A stretch of 57,219 nt of DNA from an uncultured Atopobium sp. (lineage in GTDB: Bacteria; Actinomycetota; Coriobacteriia; Coriobacteriales; Atopobiaceae), in contig CALIAZ010000016.1 of NCBI GenBank assembly GCA_938045565.1, positions 1 through 57,219 of the forward strand, given 5' to 3'. This document shows positions 1 through 8,935 of this stretch, in pieces. The translations under genes and the position numbers were made by a program. The notes under the pieces are model-generated. The model did not search any database, had not been told where the DNA came from, and saw nothing but the letters and a program-made list of their open reading frames with translations. The first letter of the stretch is position 1. Each line of letters starts with the position of its first letter.

Positions 1-517
1 GAGAGTATTTAAATACTTCCGATTCTTCAATTTCACTAATAGTCTTATCCGCCAGCTCCATCCTACGGAGCTCTTCCCAAAGGTCATCAAACATTGATTC
101 ATACTTTTCTTTAGAAAAGTAATTCAAATTGCTGTGACCTTCATTTTTATTAGTGAGCTTGTAAACTCCATCAGCGGCCATAAGACCAATCAGACGGTTT
201 TCATAATCTTTAATAACTGACTGGTTGAACTCCTGATTAAAGATGATATTTACGCTGGTAAACAAATCTTTTTCAGAATTTTTACTGTGCTGAGACATAC
301 GCTCACTAACACTTGTGGTCTCGCCCACATAAGCACTTCTTTGACGAGGATTATCGTTAGCCAAAATATAAACCATTGGCCAGTTTTGAACTTTGTCATC
401 ATCCAATTGAAGAGAAGAGATTTCAATTCCTTGAGTCGGAGTAAATCGACACCGATCAACAAAAAACGGAGCTCCTTGAGGAGACTCTGCATCTGACTTT
501 GTATCGATTACTTTCAT
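1..517 (-). CDS. GIY-YIG / DUF2075 helicase-like protein, N-terminal part
   Basis: An open frame of 172 codons runs from an ATG at 517 off the left edge, so only the N-terminus is visible. It has no stop. Residues about 45-75 carry a GIY-YIG-like pattern (VYIL..., then YVGETTSVSERMSQH), followed by TSVNIIFNQEFNQS and a conserved-looking ADGVYKLTNKNEG / LNYFSKEKYESMFDDLWEELR stretch split over residues 115-150. This order matches proteins that join a GIY-YIG nuclease-like module to a DUF2075 P-loop helicase domain, which would lie beyond the window. Such proteins are accessory and are often near defence or restriction genes. The role here is unknown. The DNA is AT-rich like the 793-residue protein at 2250-4631. 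Confidence 0.7.
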   Translation of the reverse strand, partial: MKVIDTKSDAESPQGAPFFVDRCRFTPTQGIEISSLQLDDDKVQNWPMVYILANDNPRQRSAYVGETTSVSERMSQHSKNSEKDLFTSVNIIFNQEFNQSVIKDYENRLIGLMAADGVYKLTNKNEGHSNLNYFSKEKYESMFDDLWEELRRMELADKTISEIEESEVFKYS

Positions 518-580
518 TCTCCATCCCCACCGATAAGTTAATAAATTGATTGTACTGCTAACAGGGATGATGTAGCTGCC

Positions 581-877
581 TTAACTCTCTCTTGTGCCCG
601 TAAACACAAAGTCTCGGTTAGCGATGTGGGCGATGCCCTGAATGGTGTCGCCCTCAACGGAGCCACCAACAGCAAAGATAACAGGACCTACAAAAGACTC
701 AAGCTTGCCGCCAAAGGTAAACGAGTTGTCGGTAACCTTGCCGTTTTCGATATCAATCTGGACACCCATGGCAGTCAGAGAACCAGTGAGTTTCTCGCCA
801 GATGTGATGAGGACAGCGGTACCCTCTTTGGCTCCAACGGGAGAATCCATTTGAATCTTGTATGTTCCGTCGATCAT
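581..877 (-). CDS. small conserved-looking protein of unknown function
   Basis: This 98-residue frame begins at the ATG at 877, which has AGAGG six to seven bases upstream. A longer frame from 931 lacks such a site. The protein starts MIDGTYKIQMDSPVG and is rich in short alternating beta-type segments with many Gly, Thr and Val residues. Two similar halves are suggested (TFGGKLESF... and GGSVEGDTI...), consistent with a small beta-barrel or calycin-like fold. I see no signal peptide, membrane segment or catalytic motif. It is divergent from the dehydrogenase at 1146, and the 268-bp gap between them probably holds both promoters. No function can be assigned. Confidence 0.6.
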   Translation of the reverse strand: MIDGTYKIQMDSPVGAKEGTAVLITSGEKLTGSLTAMGVQIDIENGKVTDNSFTFGGKLESFVGPVIFAVGGSVEGDTIQGIAHIANRDFVFTGTRES

Positions 878-1145
878 GATACCTCTATTCTGTCCAAGCG
901 CTATACCTGGTATTTTTTGAGTTGCAGCCAATAGACTGCGCTAAAACTAACTGCTGGTGGTACGCCTCTATTCTACCCAATAAGTGTGAGGGGTAGATGT
1001 GGTTTCTCGCCAAGGGGTAATTTGTAGGTTTTGAATAAAAGTTGGAAATTTTCCGAACGAATGTTTGACGGAGAGTTTCTGGGGTATAGGGACGATAGAT
1101 AAATCGCGCGGCACTTTTCGCCACGCTTGTAGAAAGGAACGTCCT

Positions 1146-2093
1146 ATGGACATTTCGCAGGTTAAGAAAGTTGTAGTTGCTGGCGGCGGCGTTTTAGGCA
1201 GCCAGATTGCATTCCAGACCGCGTATCGCGGCTACGAGACCACTATTTGGCTGAGGTCCGAGGCTTCAATTGAGCGCGCTCGTCCAAAGATTGAGCACCT
1301 CAGAGAGGTGTATCTGAACACCCTGGAGGCTATGAAGAGCAATCCTAAGGCGTACGCATACGGTCTCATTGCTCAGGACGAGATTACTCCAGAGAAGCTC
1401 GATCAGCTGAAAGAGCAGGTAGAGCGCGCATACAGCAACCTCAAGCTTACTTCCGATTGGGACGAGGCTTTTGGTGACGCTGACTTTGTTATCGAGTCCG
1501 TCGCGGAGAATCCAGAGCAAAAGATTGAGTTCTACACAGAGCTGGCCAAGCACCTGCCCGAGAAGACTATTGTTGCAACTAACAGCTCAACCATGATTCC
1601 AAGCATGTTCGCTGCAGCTACTGGTCGCCCCGAGAAGTACCTGGCTCTCCACTTTGCTAACGAGATTTGGCGCAATCCAATCGGCGAGGTCATGGGTCAC
1701 GCTGGTACCGCTCAGGAGAACTTTGACATGGTTGTCGCTTTTGCGGCAAGCATCCGTATGATTCCGGTCAAGGTTCTGAAGGAGCAGCCTGGCTACCTGC
1801 TGAACTCCATGCTGGTACCTCTTCTGGTCTCCGCCGAGCAGCTCTGGGCTAACGGCGTTGGCAACGTCAAGGATATCGACAGAGCATGGCGCATTGGCAC
1901 CGGCTCACCAAAGGGTCCGTTCCAGATTCTGGACATCATTGGCCTGGTCACCGCATACAACGTTGCTCTGATGAATCCTGCAGCGAAGGATCCCGAGTCC
2001 GTACAGGGTCGCATTGTTGCCCAGCTCAAAGAGAAGATTGACAAGGGCGAGACCGGCGTTGCCGCTGGTAAGGGCTTCTACGAGTACAAGTAA
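1146..2093 (+). CDS. 3-hydroxyacyl-CoA dehydrogenase family protein
   Basis: 315 residues. The N-terminal Rossmann fold is plain (VVVAGGGVLGSQIAFQTAYRG, with glycine loop at about residues 10-16). It is followed by FVIESVAENPEQK, TNSSTMIPS and ALHFANEIWRN, which are the order and spacing of 3-hydroxyacyl-CoA dehydrogenases; QPGYLLNSMLVPLL opens the helical C-terminal domain. The family oxidises L-3-hydroxyacyl-CoA (or related 3-hydroxy acids) with NAD. No other beta-oxidation gene is nearby, so the real substrate is uncertain. The ATG at 1146 is preferred over an upstream TTG because AAAGGA lies just before it. The gene stands alone and is closed by a strong terminator. Confidence 0.85.
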   Translation: MDISQVKKVVVAGGGVLGSQIAFQTAYRGYETTIWLRSEASIERARPKIEHLREVYLNTLEAMKSNPKAYAYGLIAQDEITPEKLDQLKEQVERAYSNLKLTSDWDEAFGDADFVIESVAENPEQKIEFYTELAKHLPEKTIVATNSSTMIPSMFAAATGRPEKYLALHFANEIWRNPIGEVMGHAGTAQENFDMVVAFAASIRMIPVKVLKEQPGYLLNSMLVPLLVSAEQLWANGVGNVKDIDRAWRIGTGSPKGPFQILDIIGLVTAYNVALMNPAAKDPESVQGRIVAQLKEKIDKGETGVAAGKGFYEYK

Positions 2094-2167
2094 GCTCAGG
2101 ACTCGCACGCGGATATAGCGTTGTGACACACTAATACACCCACTCCGCAGGCAAACGTCTGCAACAA

Positions 2168-2208
2168 AAAGCCCTTCTCGCCAAATGACGAGAAGGGCTT
2201 TGTTTTTA
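2168..2208 (+). terminator. rho-independent terminator, repeat-family copy 1
   Basis: A 13-bp perfect stem (AAAGCCCTTCTCG at 2168-2180 against its complement at 2189-2201) with an 8-nt loop is followed by TGTTTTTATTT, so it terminates the dehydrogenase gene. The same stem recurs at 4772 and 9168. Confidence 0.9.
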
Positions 2209-2249
2209 TTTACTGATAATTTTTATAAACAAGTTCTATCACTTAAAGG

Positions 2250-4631
2250 TCATCTTTTGATTTTTTTATTCTGCTCACTCTTTCTTTTCTCAAGAGCTTT
2301 TAAAAGTTCGTCTCGAGTTCTTACTAAGTATTTATGACATTTCTTTTGTATTTTTAACATCTGACGAGGGCTAATCTCATCTTTTTTAGTTTCTGAATCT
2401 TGCCCCTTTTCATCAGTCGACTCATTGCCCAAAGATTCTATATCTGATTCTAGACGTACAATCTGATAATTAAGCGAATCAATGATGTCACTTACTGCAG
2501 AAGTGTCGTTATATCTTTTAAGAAGCACCTCTTCGCTAAAAGTGATTAGTTTTGTGCATTCATTTAGAACGTACCCACCGTTCGTTGCAAAAGCCATTGT
2601 TACAGCTGTTGCCGCTCCGACACTTCCAACAGCTCCAAGTAAAACTCCGCCGCCAGCAATGACCATAACTCCACCGGCCATGCCAGCGCCACCAACAGCA
2701 AGTGCGCCACCTCCTAGGAAAGCCAAACTAGCACTTGTAAGCGCGGCTCCCGACAACGCAGCGATTTCTGCACCTAATACGCCAGCAATTATTGGTGCGA
2801 TGGCTGGAGCTGCATAAAATGCTATACCACCACTTAGTGCTACAATCGCTAAAGCGCCAGCCGCAATAGCCATTTGTTTACTGAAAGTTCTATTTAATAC
2901 TTTCTGTGCGTAATCTATATAGGTCTTTAGTTGATCTAAATCATCACTGGTAACAACATTCTGTCTTTTGCAAAACACCTCTGTTAGATAATCAGACTGG
3001 ATAGTTAAACCCTTATAATCTTTGTCATTTTTATCATACAAAGCAAAATATGGCTTAAACATCATTGCTTCTAAAGCTATTAGGAAAATCCAAGATGAGT
3101 CACTAGAATTGTCCGTTGAATTCTTAAGAGAATCATAAAGGGTTGTTTCGTCCATTAAGTAATCTGTATCAACTTGATAGGAAAATTGCATCGTCTCCGT
3201 GAACTTATTGGTCCACTCATTTAACCATTTAAGTTTTTTAGCAGCCCTTTTATCATGCTGTTCTTTTTCAATGTCATAGAGAACAATTTGTCTGATAAGC
3301 GAATAAAGAATTTGAGCTTTCTCATAATCTAATTTTAAACAACTCAACTTTGATACATCATATTCATACCTATCTTTAGCGTGTTCTCCTCGCTCTAATT
3401 TCCTAGTATTTTGTATAGCTATAAAATCATTTGTGCATGCTATTACAAAAACTGCTATACCCACGTAATTTATACGCAAAAAGAACTCTGTTGCTTTATT
3501 CTCCCTGGGAGCAGCCATTACTCCAGCAGCTACTATATCGATTCCTGTAAATACTGCGCTCGATACAGTAATCATGCGTAAAACTGCAGGAGTATTCCAT
3601 GGAAGAATATCTTCTGGAGCTATACGGCTCAAATCGCGGACACTTTGGATATTAAGATCTTTAATTTCCATTGTCAGTCTTCGACAAAAATAAAATCCTC
3701 TTACAACACATTGATTAATAATCACTGGGATTGCTTGCCTTGCAATTTCGCCAAGGATACCAATCTCCATTCTTAAATCAAATGGAGCTTCTGTACCCTT
3801 AATAATTTTGCCAAGTGCATCTCTCTTAGCCAAATATGTTCCATTAAACAACTTGGATATAAATTGTCTAAAACTACCCTCATCATTTGCTGAATCTTTA
3901 AAAATTGGTAGTGCTGATAGCTCTTTTATAAAAGAAACAATAGGACCAGGAATTCCCACTCCTCTACCAAATGTTCCACTAGAACCAGCCATGTCACTAA
4001 CCATATGGAAAAACCATTCAATAACACCAAATACAATTTTCTCCTGAATATTTTTTCCAATATATTTCTTATGAGATTCTGGAATGGGGACAACTAATAA
4101 GTTTCCTTTAGTGTCAGTTCCGATTGATAACTCAGTAAATTGAGTAAAAACAGAAGCAGCACATCCACCAATGCTAAAATGGTGAGAAAAATCACGAAAG
4201 TGATGTTGACGTCCGCCTCCAAAATCATTTATATTTCCATCGGCAGCCAGAGGATGATCATTTTCTAAATAAGCTATTGCTTCTTTTAAGTTATCTCCTT
4301 TATAGCCATCGGCTTGAGCAATCTTCACTACAAAATTATTAACCTGCTTTGTTCCCCATTCACTTGCACGTTCAAGAGAAAACTTGCCTGTAAATACAAC
4401 GTCAATTACTCCAGCAATTACTCCACTTGAAACAGCAACAATATAGTCAAGTTTATCTGCCTCATTTACATGTGACTCCCATTCAATTTGTTCACAAAGT
4501 CGTTCTGGAACAGTAGGTGTATCTTCCTTAGAAACTAAATTCGTTCTTAAGCTTGATGGAGCAGGTAATAATCGCTGATTTGGAGTTACGATATTATAAA
4601 AAACAATTGGATTATCAATATTAGCGTCCAT
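2250..4631 (-). CDS. large protein of unknown function with glycine-rich membrane block
   Basis: 793 residues, no family recognised. I use the ATG at 4631 because AAGGATGG lies about seven bases upstream; for the ATG at 4640 the AAGG would abut the start. Visible parts: a weakly hydrophobic stretch near residues 62-82; a His-rich region at about 125-157 (HHFRDFSHHFSIGG) that could bind metal; a segment with hydrophobic pieces at about 340-400; a charged helical middle; then at about 585-680 a long hydrophobic block packed with Gly and Ala (GGGALAVGGAGMAGG, IAGGGVLLGAVGSVGAA), as in glycine-zipper membrane hairpins. The C-terminus is charged and Lys-rich. The DNA is clearly more AT-rich than the metabolic genes, suggesting transfer. 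It is monocistronic. A membrane-active effector is one possibility, but there is no direct evidence. Confidence 0.75.
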   Translation of the reverse strand: MDANIDNPIVFYNIVTPNQRLLPAPSSLRTNLVSKEDTPTVPERLCEQIEWESHVNEADKLDYIVAVSSGVIAGVIDVVFTGKFSLERASEWGTKQVNNFVVKIAQADGYKGDNLKEAIAYLENDHPLAADGNINDFGGGRQHHFRDFSHHFSIGGCAASVFTQFTELSIGTDTKGNLLVVPIPESHKKYIGKNIQEKIVFGVIEWFFHMVSDMAGSSGTFGRGVGIPGPIVSFIKELSALPIFKDSANDEGSFRQFISKLFNGTYLAKRDALGKIIKGTEAPFDLRMEIGILGEIARQAIPVIINQCVVRGFYFCRRLTMEIKDLNIQSVRDLSRIAPEDILPWNTPAVLRMITVSSAVFTGIDIVAAGVMAAPRENKATEFFLRINYVGIAVFVIACTNDFIAIQNTRKLERGEHAKDRYEYDVSKLSCLKLDYEKAQILYSLIRQIVLYDIEKEQHDKRAAKKLKWLNEWTNKFTETMQFSYQVDTDYLMDETTLYDSLKNSTDNSSDSSWIFLIALEAMMFKPYFALYDKNDKDYKGLTIQSDYLTEVFCKRQNVVTSDDLDQLKTYIDYAQKVLNRTFSKQMAIAAGALAIVALSGGIAFYAAPAIAPIIAGVLGAEIAALSGAALTSASLAFLGGGALAVGGAGMAGGVMVIAGGGVLLGAVGSVGAATAVTMAFATNGGYVLNECTKLITFSEEVLLKRYNDTSAVSDIIDSLNYQIVRLESDIESLGNESTDEKGQDSETKKDEISPRQMLKIQKKCHKYLVRTRDELLKALEKRKSEQNKKIKR

Positions 4632-4771
4632 TAGTACCATCCTTAATTGATAAAGAATTAAACCAAATCAACACTGCAAAGCAAAATAAACTAAATCGAT
4701 TTCTTTTAATATTAATACTCAGAGATACTAATCTACGGTTGATTTACTAACAGATTAAAACTTGCACGCGA

Positions 4772-4805
4772 AAAGCCCTTCTCGCCAGATGACGAGAAGG
4801 GCTTT
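4772..4805 (-). terminator. terminator of the transketolase/PTS operon, repeat-family copy 2
   Basis: Same 13-bp stem as at 2168, with loop CCAGATGA. It lies downstream of the transketolase C-terminal gene on the minus strand. The T-run on that side is short (TTTT then CGCG), so its strength is uncertain. It also sits upstream of the 793-residue gene. Confidence 0.65.
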
Positions 4806-4881
4806 GTTTATGCAGCATTAACGTACACGTACGTGCAATGGGTTACGTCGAAACGCAATGGTCCGCTGGAGTTCGAAGAGC

Positions 4882-5823
4882 TTACTTCAAGAAATCCTTA
4901 ACGGATGCGAGGACGCTTGGAGTATCCAGGCCGTACTTAGCAAGAACCTGAAGTGCGGGTCCGGACTCGCCATAGGTGTCCTGAACGCCAATGACCTTAA
5001 CGGGAACAGGAGTGTTCTCGGAAAGAGCCTGGCAAACGGCACTACCCAAACCACCAATGACGGAGTGCTCCTCAATAGTCACAACCTTGCCGGTCTTTGC
5101 TGCAGAAGCGGTAATCAGCTCAGTATCCAGAGGCTTGATAGTGTGAATGTTGATAACCTCGGCGTTAACACCCTCTGCTGCTAGCTGCTCTGCAACCTCA
5201 AGAGCCACAGGAACCATAAGGCCACAAGCTACCAGCGTAACGTCAGTACCCTCCTTAAGGACAATGCCCTTGCCAAGTTCGAAGTGGTAGTCAGGGTTGG
5301 TGTTGAAAACAGGAACAGGGAGGCGGCCAAAGCGCATGTAAACAGGACCGTCATGGTCGTAAGCGACCTTAACAGCAGCCTCAGCCTCAACAGCGTCGGA
5401 TGGAATAATGACCGTCATACCAGGAATGGTACGCATAACAGCAATATCCTCATTGCACTGGTGAGTAGCGCCGTCCTCTCCTACCGAGAGACCTCCGTGG
5501 GTAGCGCCAATCTTGACGTTTAGGTGAGGATAACCCACCGAGTTTCTGATCTGCTCAAACGCGCGACCGGACGTAAACATTGCAAACGAGGTTGCAAAGA
5601 CCTTGTGACCAGTAGCTGCAACGCCAGCTGCCATGCCAATCATGTTGGCCTCAGCAATGCCGCAGTCCACGAAGCGCTCGGGATACTCCTCGCCATACTT
5701 GCCGGAGCGAGTAGCCTCTGCCAAGTCAGCATCAAAAACCAGAAGGTCATCGTGCTCTTTGCCAAGCTCTACCAGGGCTTTTCCGTAAGCCTCTCTGGTG
5801 GCAATTTTCTGTACATCTGCCAT
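4882..5823 (-). CDS. transketolase, C-terminal subunit
   Basis: 313 residues, the pyrimidine-binding and C-terminal half of a split transketolase (compare about 650 residues for one-chain enzymes). Motifs: LLVFDADLAEATRSGKYG, RFVDCGIAEANMIGMAAGVA with the conserved Glu that activates thiamine diphosphate, and THGGLSVGEDGATHQ. The ATG at 5823 is chosen because AGGTGG precedes it and it starts one base after the stop of the partner gene at 5825, so the two are coupled. The enzyme moves two-carbon units between ketose and aldose phosphates in the non-oxidative pentose phosphate pathway. Its place behind an ascorbate-family PTS suggests that the imported substrate ends as a pentose phosphate. Confidence 0.93.
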   Translation of the reverse strand: MADVQKIATREAYGKALVELGKEHDDLLVFDADLAEATRSGKYGEEYPERFVDCGIAEANMIGMAAGVAATGHKVFATSFAMFTSGRAFEQIRNSVGYPHLNVKIGATHGGLSVGEDGATHQCNEDIAVMRTIPGMTVIIPSDAVEAEAAVKVAYDHDGPVYMRFGRLPVPVFNTNPDYHFELGKGIVLKEGTDVTLVACGLMVPVALEVAEQLAAEGVNAEVINIHTIKPLDTELITASAAKTGKVVTIEEHSVIGGLGSAVCQALSENTPVPVKVIGVQDTYGESGPALQVLAKYGLDTPSVLASVKDFLK

Positions 5824-5824
5824 G

Positions 5825-6646
5825 TTATGCCACCTCTCCCTCAAGCTCTCTCATAGCCTGCTCGTATTGCTCCTGGTTAGGAGCCTTGCCGTGCCAGCCT
5901 ACCTGGTTCTCCATGAAGGAGACACCCTTGCCCTTTACGGTGTGGGCAATGATAACGGTTGGCTGACCCGTAACAGTCCGAGCCTCAGCAAATGCAGCAG
6001 CAAGCTGTTCAAAGTCGTGTCCATCTGCCACATCAATGACGTGGAATTTGAACGCCTTGAACTTCTCGTCAATTGGTTTTGGTGTGTTGATCTGATCAAG
6101 CGAACCGTCAAGCTGTAGGTTGTTGTTGTCAACAATAAGCGTGAGGTTATCAAGCTGGTGGTTACCCGCAAACATGGCAGCCTCCCAGACCTGGCCCTCT
6201 TCAATCTCGCCGTCACCCAGGAGTGCGTAGACGCGGTAGTCCTTGTTGAACTTCTTGCCGGCCAGCGCCATGCCAACAGCGGTGGAAACGCCCTGGCCAA
6301 GGGAGCCGGTGCTCATATCAACGCCAGGAGTATCGTTCATGTTTGGGTGACCCTGAAGGCGTGAGTTGAGCGCGCGGAAAGTCTTGAGCTCCTCCTTGGG
6401 GAAGAAGCCGCGCTCAGCCAAAACGCCGTAGAGCGCAGGAGTAACGTGTCCCTTTGAGAGCACAAAGCGATCCCTGCAGGGGCAGTTAGGCTTGGTGGGG
6501 TCTACGTGCATCTCCTTGAAGTAGAGATATGTCAGGATTTCTGTTGCAGAAAGCGAGCCACCGGGATGGCCGGATTTGGCCGTAAAGACCTGCGTGAGAA
6601 TGCTTTTACGCACCTCACAAGCAACCTGTTTAAGGTCGACGTCCAT
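5825..6646 (-). CDS. transketolase, N-terminal subunit
   Basis: 273 residues, the thiamine-diphosphate-binding half. Residues about 25-45 (TAKSGHPGGSLSATEILTYLYF) and the cofactor motif ALLGDGEIEEGQVWEA...DNNNLQLDG at about 145-185 are typical. It pairs with the next gene to form one active enzyme. The ATG at 6646 has GGAAA in good position; the longer frame to 6697 has no supporting site. It is third in the order IIC, IIB, TktN, TktC on the minus strand. The 82 bp between it and the IIB gene are GC-rich low-complexity sequence. Confidence 0.93.
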   Translation of the reverse strand: MDVDLKQVACEVRKSILTQVFTAKSGHPGGSLSATEILTYLYFKEMHVDPTKPNCPCRDRFVLSKGHVTPALYGVLAERGFFPKEELKTFRALNSRLQGHPNMNDTPGVDMSTGSLGQGVSTAVGMALAGKKFNKDYRVYALLGDGEIEEGQVWEAAMFAGNHQLDNLTLIVDNNNLQLDGSLDQINTPKPIDEKFKAFKFHVIDVADGHDFEQLAAAFAEARTVTGQPTVIIAHTVKGKGVSFMENQVGWHGKAPNQEQYEQAMRELEGEVA

Positions 6647-6728
6647 GTAATTTCCTTTCACGTATTGCGTGCAAGAAACGCAGCAGGTCGGCACCACGCG
6701 CGAGCCGGAGCTGCGTGCGAGTCAGCGC

Positions 6729-7013
6729 TTACAGACCGAACTTCTCGGTAAGCTTTTCCTTCATTTCATCCTTATCAAGGATGTTGGAGAGAACGATCTT
6801 CTCGTCTTCTGGAATGCCGGCGATAAAATCCTCAAGGTCGCGAGCAACAATAAAGAGGTCAGCTGCGCCAGGAGTAACGTCGGAAACAGTTGAGTGCTCA
6901 ACCTCGACGCCGCTCACGCCCAGCTCATTCAGGACGTCCTGGATCTGCATCTCAACCATAAGGCTGGAGCCAAGTCCACTTCCGCAACAACAAAGAATCT
7001 TCTGGATAGCCAT
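6729..7013 (-). CDS. ulaB: PTS IIB component, ascorbate/lactose-type fold
   Basis: 94 residues. The N-terminus MAIQKILCCCGSGLGSSLMVEMQIQ has the IIB P-loop, with Cys (one of residues 8-10, by position in the family) as the phosphorylated residue. It accepts phosphate from a IIA protein and hands it to sugar bound by IIC. The start at 7013 has AAAGGGG upstream. No IIA gene is found in this operon, so phosphate must come from a IIA encoded elsewhere. The name follows family resemblance; the true sugar is not known. Confidence 0.85.
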   Translation of the reverse strand: MAIQKILCCCGSGLGSSLMVEMQIQDVLNELGVSGVEVEHSTVSDVTPGAADLFIVARDLEDFIAGIPEDEKIVLSNILDKDEMKEKLTEKFGL

Positions 7014-7061
7014 AAAAGCCCCTTTCAATTCACCACGTGTGATATGTGAGTTACGTGGGTT

Positions 7062-7095
7062 AAAAAGTCGGGCCCATCCAAGGACGAAGCCCGAC
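7062..7095 (-). terminator. intercistronic terminator/attenuator between IIC and IIB
   Basis: Read on the minus strand, GTCGGGC and GCCCGAC pair around a 15-nt loop and are followed by TTTTTAA. It lies inside the 153-bp gap between the IIC stop and the IIB start, so it likely lowers expression of the distal genes relative to IIC. Confidence 0.6.
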
Positions 7096-7166
7096 CTAGA
7101 TACCTAGATTCTACTCGCATTTTCTGCAGCAACTGCGATGTTTAGCTGCAATTCTGTGAGCGGATG

Positions 7167-8636
7167 CTATTCGACCTTCTTCTCCTCTGCCTTCTTAGGA
7201 GCAACAAGGTTGAAGAGAATTGGGAGGCAGAAGCAGACAACGCAGATGCCCGTGAGAACTGCACCCTGGACGTTCAGAGCAACGTTACCAAAGATTAGCG
7301 CCATGATGGAGAAGTCAGCGTCGGAGAAGGTAGCGGAGGTGAAGCCCATGAGAGTAAAGACTGGCATACACAGTGCAGGCAAGAAGGTAATGAGCAGGCC
7401 GTGGACAAAAGAGCCAGCAATGCAGCCCTTGATGCCACCTTCTGCATTACCAAAGACGCCTGCGGTTGCGCCGCAGAAGAAGTGAGGAACAACGCCTGGG
7501 AGGATCAGGGCAATAGCTGCAACCTGTGCGTTAATGACACCCAGAATAAGCAGGCCCAGGATGCCGCCAACGAAGGAACTCAGGAAGCCGATGATAACGG
7601 CGTTTGGAGCATAGGTGAATGCGATTGGGCAGTCAATTGCAGGCTTTGCACCAGGGACAAGCTTCTGAGCGATACCCTTAAATGCAGGAACAATCTCGCC
7701 AATGATCAAACGAACACCGGACAGAATGATGTAAACACCACCAGCGAAGGAAAGGCCGCGGGTAAATGCCCAGACAATCCAGTTAGTGGTGGTCTCGGTG
7801 CCAATGTTGAGGAGGTCGCCGAGGTGCTGAAGGCCTGCATACTGTGGGTTGGAGGCAAACTCTGCAGCGGTAGTTCCTGCAGGTACTAGGGTTAGAAGGC
7901 CACGGCTGACAGCGACGCCGGTGATGACCAAAAACATGATGATCATGGTCAGACCAATGGAAACGGTGTTGTCGCGCAGGAAGATGAGGCGCTTGGAGAA
8001 CTTGATATTCTCGGTGCTATTCTCGCGATCGGAAGCAAAGAGCCTACCGACCATACCGGCAAGCCAGTAACCAGCGCCACCGAAGTGGCCAAGTGCAACG
8101 GAATCGCTGCCGGTAACCTTTCGCATGGTTGGCTGGCAGTATGCAGGAGACAGAACCATAATCAAAGCAAGTAGGCATGCGCCGGAGATGTAGAGCATCC
8201 AACCGGAAAGGCCGCCGACGTGCAGGATGATGGCGAGCATAGCTGCCATGTAGAGAGTGTGGTGGCCGGTGAGGAAGATGTAGTTAAAGCGAGAAAAACG
8301 TGCGAGGACAATGTTCAGGACCATGCCGATGCACATGATGATTGCGGTTGCTTGACCAAACTCGCCAAGTGCCAGCGAGACGACAGCCTCGTTGTTTGGG
8401 ACGACCCCCTGCATGTCAAAGGCAAAGTTGAAAATCTCGCCAAAGGCAAGGAGGGAACCAGTCTGCAAGAAACCTGCGCCTGCAGAAAGAACGAGGAAGC
8501 CAACGATAGTCTTGAGGGTGCCTCTGATGAGATCCTCAATTGGCTTTCCCTGAAGTGCCAAACCCAGCAAGGCAACAAAACCAACTAGGATGGCTGGTGT
8601 TGATAACACGTTTACAAAAAACTCAACAACAGGCAT
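7167..8636 (-). CDS. ulaA: PTS ascorbate-family IIC permease
   Basis: 489 residues and very hydrophobic, with about ten or more membrane spans. VEFFVNVLSTPAILVGFVAL at the N-terminus, GLALQGKPIEDLIRGTLKTI, and later GAKPAIDCPIAFTYAPNAVI and GVVPHFFCGATAGVFGNAEGG match the UlaA/SgaT family, which imports and phosphorylates L-ascorbate or a related compound. The ATG at 8636 has AAAGGGG upstream; the extra 57 codons of the longer frame are not membrane-like and look spurious. It is first in the operon with IIB and split transketolase. The 620-bp upstream region contains a palindrome and a repeat cluster. The substrate may differ from ascorbate because none of the ula catabolic enzymes are present. 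Confidence 0.88.
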   Translation of the reverse strand: MPVVEFFVNVLSTPAILVGFVALLGLALQGKPIEDLIRGTLKTIVGFLVLSAGAGFLQTGSLLAFGEIFNFAFDMQGVVPNNEAVVSLALGEFGQATAIIMCIGMVLNIVLARFSRFNYIFLTGHHTLYMAAMLAIILHVGGLSGWMLYISGACLLALIMVLSPAYCQPTMRKVTGSDSVALGHFGGAGYWLAGMVGRLFASDRENSTENIKFSKRLIFLRDNTVSIGLTMIIMFLVITGVAVSRGLLTLVPAGTTAAEFASNPQYAGLQHLGDLLNIGTETTTNWIVWAFTRGLSFAGGVYIILSGVRLIIGEIVPAFKGIAQKLVPGAKPAIDCPIAFTYAPNAVIIGFLSSFVGGILGLLILGVINAQVAAIALILPGVVPHFFCGATAGVFGNAEGGIKGCIAGSFVHGLLITFLPALCMPVFTLMGFTSATFSDADFSIMALIFGNVALNVQGAVLTGICVVCFCLPILFNLVAPKKAEEKKVE

Positions 8637-8841
8637 ACAAACCCCTTTCAACAAAACGCGATACAACAAACTGACACAACAAACCGCGGCGCTCATGCGA
8701 TCTTGCGACACGACAGTACGAGCTCGAACGCACGCGGTCCTGCGACGCGACGAAACGAGCTCAGTGCTTTTAACTGATTGTAATCCATTTGTGTTTATTT
8801 TATGCAAAATTATTTATGTTTTGCTGAGGTTAAACGTTCAT

Positions 8842-8856
8842 AACAATCATATTGTT
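8842..8856. promoter_or_regulatory. possible operator of the ascorbate-family PTS operon
   Basis: A perfect inverted repeat AACAAT-CAT-ATTGTT is framed by a direct repeat of GTTCATA (8836 and 8854). It lies about 210 bp upstream of the IIC start. No regulator gene is adjacent, so assignment is by position only. Confidence 0.35.
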
Positions 8857-8935
8857 CATATGATAGAGTCGAAGGGTTCAAAAACGATTCAACTGCACAA
8901 TTACTGGCTGTCTTCGCATATTTTTCAGAATCGAT

